Shown: positions 60,120 to 64,000 of the stretch, piece by piece | Numbering within the stretch: the stretch's first letter is position 1 | Layout: each line of letters opens with the position of its first letter | Assembly: GCF_012489685.1 (NCBI RefSeq) | Contig: NC_080046.1 | Span: 64,929,984-64,993,983 of the forward strand | DNA: 64,000 bases | Source of the DNA: Lotus japonicus | Taxonomy: Eukaryota > Streptophyta > Magnoliopsida > Fabales > Fabaceae | Direction of reading: 5' to 3' | Made by a program: the position numbers and the translations under genes | The notes under the pieces: model-generated | Told to the model about the DNA's origin: nothing | What the model saw: only the letters and a program-made list of their open reading frames with translations | The model's database searches: none

Positions 60120-61508
60120 GTCTTAATTGCTTATAATGACTGGAAACTCTGGAAACTCTGGAATAAAAGATAAATTATGATGTGCAAACCACAACTTCAC
60201 AAAACGTGTACAGCCATGTTGAAATGTTCAGCTTATACTGAAAACTATGGAATAATTTACAAGAGAATTAGTCAATCCTTGTCAAGAAACAAAAAAAATT
60301 AAAAACAAGGTTGAGAATGAATATTCAAATTGGGTTGACAATAAAACATAAGAGACATGCATGCAAGTAAGAGGTATGGCTTGAGTTTGGTGTTTATGAT
60401 TTGTGTCTTTTTGCAATTCACAATAGCTAAGTGATTGTAAGGAGGGTGTTATTAATTAAAAAAAAAATTAGAAAAAAAAAATTAACCAATTACTAATTAG
60501 CAGTGTAAAGTAAGAGCGTTCTAACTAGCTTGATATTAATTAAGGGGAGGCTTATAGCTAAAAATAAGAGATTACTGAACAGCTTCTTCCATTTGAGAGC
60601 TACTACTAATTCTCCATGTCTCTACGGTTTTTCTATATTTAATCAACGTTAATTCTTTTCAGTTTTGCACCAAAAAACTTAACTTTCTATTCAGTTTTAA
60701 CTTCTAACAAACTACTCAACATTGGCGAGTGAATGCGTACGGTAGTTGAATTTGATGATCGATTTTCATACATTCTTTACCACCCTAATTTGTTTTGATT
60801 TATTATGAACTAGTAAGTAATAATAACTCCATGCACCTTTTGAGTACCTAAAAAAGGAATTGAGTTTGGTTCGGATTTAAACAAAGTCTATTTGTTCTAA
60901 ATTGTATAATGGCAGCAAACAGAAAAAATTAGCAGTCAGGTTCCAACTTCCAAGTTCTTTAAAACAAACGTGGTTCTCAAAACTTGTGAGAACTGTTGAA
61001 TCAGTTTCAAACTAATCGCAAACTAATGGTAAGAAACTCGCTAGGACAATTATTTCTCAAATTTTTAGTTCTTAATCAATAAAAAATATGTTTAGTTCAA
61101 TAAAGGTTGAATATCAAATTACATAGACTTATCTTTCCAATGTAAAAAAAAATTACATAGGCTTGTATTATTACTATTATTATTGCACCATTTTTAGGTG
61201 GTGTAATTTTACACCACCTACTTTGACTGGGTATAGTAAGTCAAGACATTATTTTTTTTAAGAAAAAATATCATTAAAAATTTATCATATATTAAATTTC
61301 TTTAAAAAAAAGATATGTTGACCTGTTATAGCAAGTTAAAAAAAGTGGTCTAAAATTAGACCACTTTAAAAGTGGTCCACATTAGGGGTCACCCGGGAAG
61401 TCATTTATATTTGGGTTGGCCTTGTTCTTAGAGTAGCTATTGTTTTTGCGGTTATTTGGCCAAGCATATGGGTATTGTAGAGAGGAGCCACTTTGGTTTG
61501 TTGTTTGC
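60120..61508. other. 5' flank of the At4g04980-type gene and intergenic DNA
   Basis: No gene. Two short near-palindromes lie at about 61193-61218 (AGGTGGTGTAATTTTACACC) and 61347-61367 (GTGGTCTAAAATTAGACCAC), possibly ends of a decayed element. Confidence 0.45.
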
Positions 61509-61516
61509 CTTCTTGA

Positions 61517-62034
61517 CATGGACGGATCCATGTTAAGGCTAGGTGTGGCTTTAGCCACACCAGTTTTTTTTAATTGTATATTATTAGTGATAACTCTTAA
61601 TACATAGTAATAGTCATGAAGTCAGAGATAGAAATGATAAGAATGAGAGTAAATAAGAATTGTTATTTGTGATACCTTGTATATAATTTTAGACAGTGTT
61701 AATATATTACATAGCTCATAATTGATTATTAAATTTGTTTGATTTGTATGATTCGATTGATTATAGTGAATTTAAGGACCTAGCATTTTGTTTGTCATGT
61801 TTTTTGTTTAAGAATGTCTCTACATATAGAGGAGATCACTTTGTGACAGAGGGTGTTTGTCATCTAATCACCCTTGCACTGTAAACTCTTCTATTTCCGT
61901 GAGAAACTTTCTTTCATGGTTTTATCTATAATATTTCTCTTTTTCGAAAAGAAAAAAATATTTTCAATATATTTTAGTCTATAATTTCTTTTATGTTTAG
62001 CCATAGTGATATATACGGTCTGAATCCGCCTCTG
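61517..62034. mobile_element. hAT-like non-autonomous element, 518 bp
   Basis: Begins CATGGACGGATCC and ends GAATCCGCCTCTG, flanked by the 8-base duplication CTTCTTGA (61509-61516 and 62035-62042). Near the left end GGTGTGGCTTTAGCCACACC is an almost perfect hairpin. No protein. Confidence 0.85.
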
Positions 62035-62204
62035 CTTCTTGAGAAAGGTGTTCTCAAGATAATGTTTTATAAATATATCCTCCCGAAAAAAAAATATACC
62101 GTATTTTTTAATTAATTTTGAATTGAATTTGAATTTGATGATAGTTTATCAGTGAATTGTTATATAATATTAAATATAACACATAAGGGTATATGTGTAA
62201 TTAA

Positions 62205-62351
62205 CTGTATGGTTCTGTTCTGTTTCACGTGCACCAAACACAGAACAAAACATAATTGTCCTGTTCTGTGCTATGTTTACCAAACACACTGCACAGAACA
62301 TTATTGTCATGTTCCGTTCTGTCCTGTTCCGTTCCGTTGCCAAACGCTACC
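62205..62351. repeat. Hairpin-prone block of CTGTTC/GAACAG words with a GTTTGG end
   Basis: On the minus strand it begins GGTAGCGTTTGGCAACGGAAC and continues with alternating GGAACAG and CTGTTC words around TGTTTGGTAAAC. The design matches the end of the element at 10946-11984, suggesting one terminus of a similar element; its other end was not found. Confidence 0.5.
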
Positions 62352-63205
62352 TTATAATGAACCATTAAATAATGCCTGGTAAAACATTGTCTAAAGTAGG
62401 CATTCATCAGATAAAACAATCTATAAAGTAGCCCTTCGTTGTAAAGACCATCTAATGTAGAAAGAGTGGAAGACGAAAATTTCAGTTTTGGAATAATAAT
62501 ATAGGGTTAGTGTCATTAAGAATACTAATTAAATAGTTAATAAAAGTCAAAGCACAATAAACAAGTTCTCACACTCCATTTCATACAGAAGTTTTGCGCA
62601 TTTGCTACATTCATTACTTGGGGAGGCGTTGACCTGAGGCCGAGCGTCATGAGAGATGTTTATGGCTGATAGCAAGCCATTAGTGTTGGTACAGTACTAT
62701 TAGTGCTGTTAATTTCAAGTGTTTAAGCAAGTATGTCTTGTTAGTAGTAGTGTTTATCATTCCATGAACAGCTATACCCCTCTTTTAGGAGTTTGAGTGA
62801 GATTCCCTTGATACAAGTTGGACTGTCCTTAAGGTTTCTTAATCTAAGAGACAAAATAAAAATGAAACTTTCATTTATCCAACAAAATAACAACTTTCAA
62901 GATTCAATATTCAACCAGAATTTGGCTCCTTTCAAGCACTTGGTACACTCTTGAGGACAAAGATATATATATAACTATGAATCAAAAGAAACCTATATTT
63001 TAGAGTATTATTGGCCTCAATACATCCAATGAATTAAGAGTTTATACAAAATGAAACTATTCATTTCAATTTAATCAACATTTATTTAAATACACTTCAC
63101 CATGCAGAGTCTCTGTGTACCTTGTAAGAGCAGCATCTTCATTAAATGTTGACAAGCTTTGCTAAATTGTCCTTACCTTGACAGAACTAATTCTGTTTGT
63201 CACAT
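62352..63205. other. Intergenic, no gene seen
   Basis: 3' flank of the gene at the right edge; no frame supported. Confidence 0.5.
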
Positions 63206-64000
63206 TTAGGGACTGACTCTTACTCTTGACACTTTAGTGGTAGAAACCCTTGCTGTTTTGCCTTCAATTTGGTCTTTTTTGGGCACGCCTCTAGCAACAC
63301 CAGAGGATGCAGTTCTTTCAGCAATTCTCCTCTGGCGTTCATTCGCCTTTTCTTCCATCTTCTTCCTTATTTCATCTTCCTATTTACCATCACAGATCAT
63401 TAGGAGTTAGAATTACTGAATGTTATGAGAAAAGTTGTAGGTGTTCAAAGCATAAAAAGTACTCAAAAACATTGAAAATTCACTATACCTGCTCCCTTTT
63501 GCTCTTCTGAACTACTGGCCTACTTGGGAGAGATGGCTTTCTGTTCCTAGATATTATTTCAGGCTTTCCCTTCCCAGAGGATCCGCGCAAAGCTTTCTCA
63601 GAATTTCTTGTAGCTGAAACTTTGCTTTTATTCATGCTGGTTTTCTCAGGACTACCAGAAAGGTTGTTACTCACATTAGGTGAATCATCAACAGAGGATC
63701 TTCTATCAGGTTCTGAGAAAGAAAAGTCAACTTCATAGTCCATTGACCGAGAGGCCTCGACAGAATCCAATCCTGAATCCCGTTGTAGAACTACGTAGAG
63801 GTCATTCGGCTCTTGGTTGTTTGCTAATGCTTTCTTCTCATTTGAAGCAGCCGTGTCACTTTCCAGCTTGTTGGCAGGAGTTAGATCTTCAACCATACTT
63901 AGGTCTGTCCTCCATTGTGTGTCAGAAAGACTATTATCCACCAATTGACCCTGTATCATGAAGGAATCATCAACCAGAGTTCCTTCTTTTCTTTTTTCAG
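63206..64000 (-). CDS. COP1-interacting-protein-like, 3' end only
   Basis: Two exons in the window: 64000-63489 (open to the right edge) and 63379-63206 with a stop. The readable part starts EKRKEGTLVDDSFMIQ, then WRTDLSMVEDL, NDLYVVLQRDSGLDS and MDYEVDFSFSE. A Ser-rich linker follows, then a basic end SRPVVQKSKREQ joined to EDEIRKKMEEKANERQRRIAERTA in the last exon. These phrases fit plant proteins related to CIP7 (COP1-interacting protein 7), nuclear proteins linked to light signalling. The N-terminal half is outside the window. Family name is from memory of conserved phrases, so the call is moderate. Confidence 0.65.

Noticed and set aside
63680..63961. Plus-strand open frame at the right edge
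   Set aside because: Antisense of the COP1-interacting-protein-like exon.

Overview
The window is plant nuclear DNA, most likely from a papilionoid legume. The evidence is the interrupted genes with GT-AG introns, the AT-rich intergenic DNA full of small transposons, a legume-like pair of polyphenol oxidase genes, and a nuclear copy of chloroplast DNA. The species cannot be fixed from the sequence alone; the legume call is an inference.

Layout. 1-7156 is the right-hand part of a large Mutator-like element (MULE). It appears to carry three spliced genes: a plant-mobile-domain (PMD) protein (+, open at the left edge), a short HROB-like OB-fold protein (-), and a transposase fused to an OTU cysteine protease (-). 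Its right terminus (about 7141-7156) matches the termini of two 263-bp non-autonomous elements further right. 7528-8865 is a one-exon glycosyltransferase. 12817-15350 is a polyol/monosaccharide transporter whose first coding exon is split by those two 263-bp elements in opposite orientation, each with its own 9-bp target duplication. 17185-24004 is the 18-exon gene for splicing factor SF3B2, with a solo LTR in intron 11. 24857 to about 27880 is a chloroplast-derived insert (psbE end, psbF, psbL, psbJ, petA, cemA), partly decayed. 29605-30723 is an F-box/DUF295 gene.

30724-40317 is a long intergenic stretch with hAT-like and MULE-like small elements. 40318-42137 and 48428-50266 are two convergent polyphenol oxidase genes; the first has a frameshift in its transit peptide, the second is intact. 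They share a core promoter. Between and beyond them lie nested hAT elements, two long-TIR Mutator-like elements, a CACTA end and a LINE remnant. 56735-60119 is an 8-exon gene for a proline-rich protein of the Arabidopsis At4g04980 type, and 63206-64000 is the 3' end of a COP1-interacting-protein-like gene.

The host genes are unrelated housekeeping or metabolic genes. The main biological interest is the transposon biology: a multi-gene MULE with an unusual protein set, related short elements, and insertion of two of these into a transporter exon. All exon models were made by reading splice sites and checking that the phase stays open; none has transcript support here.
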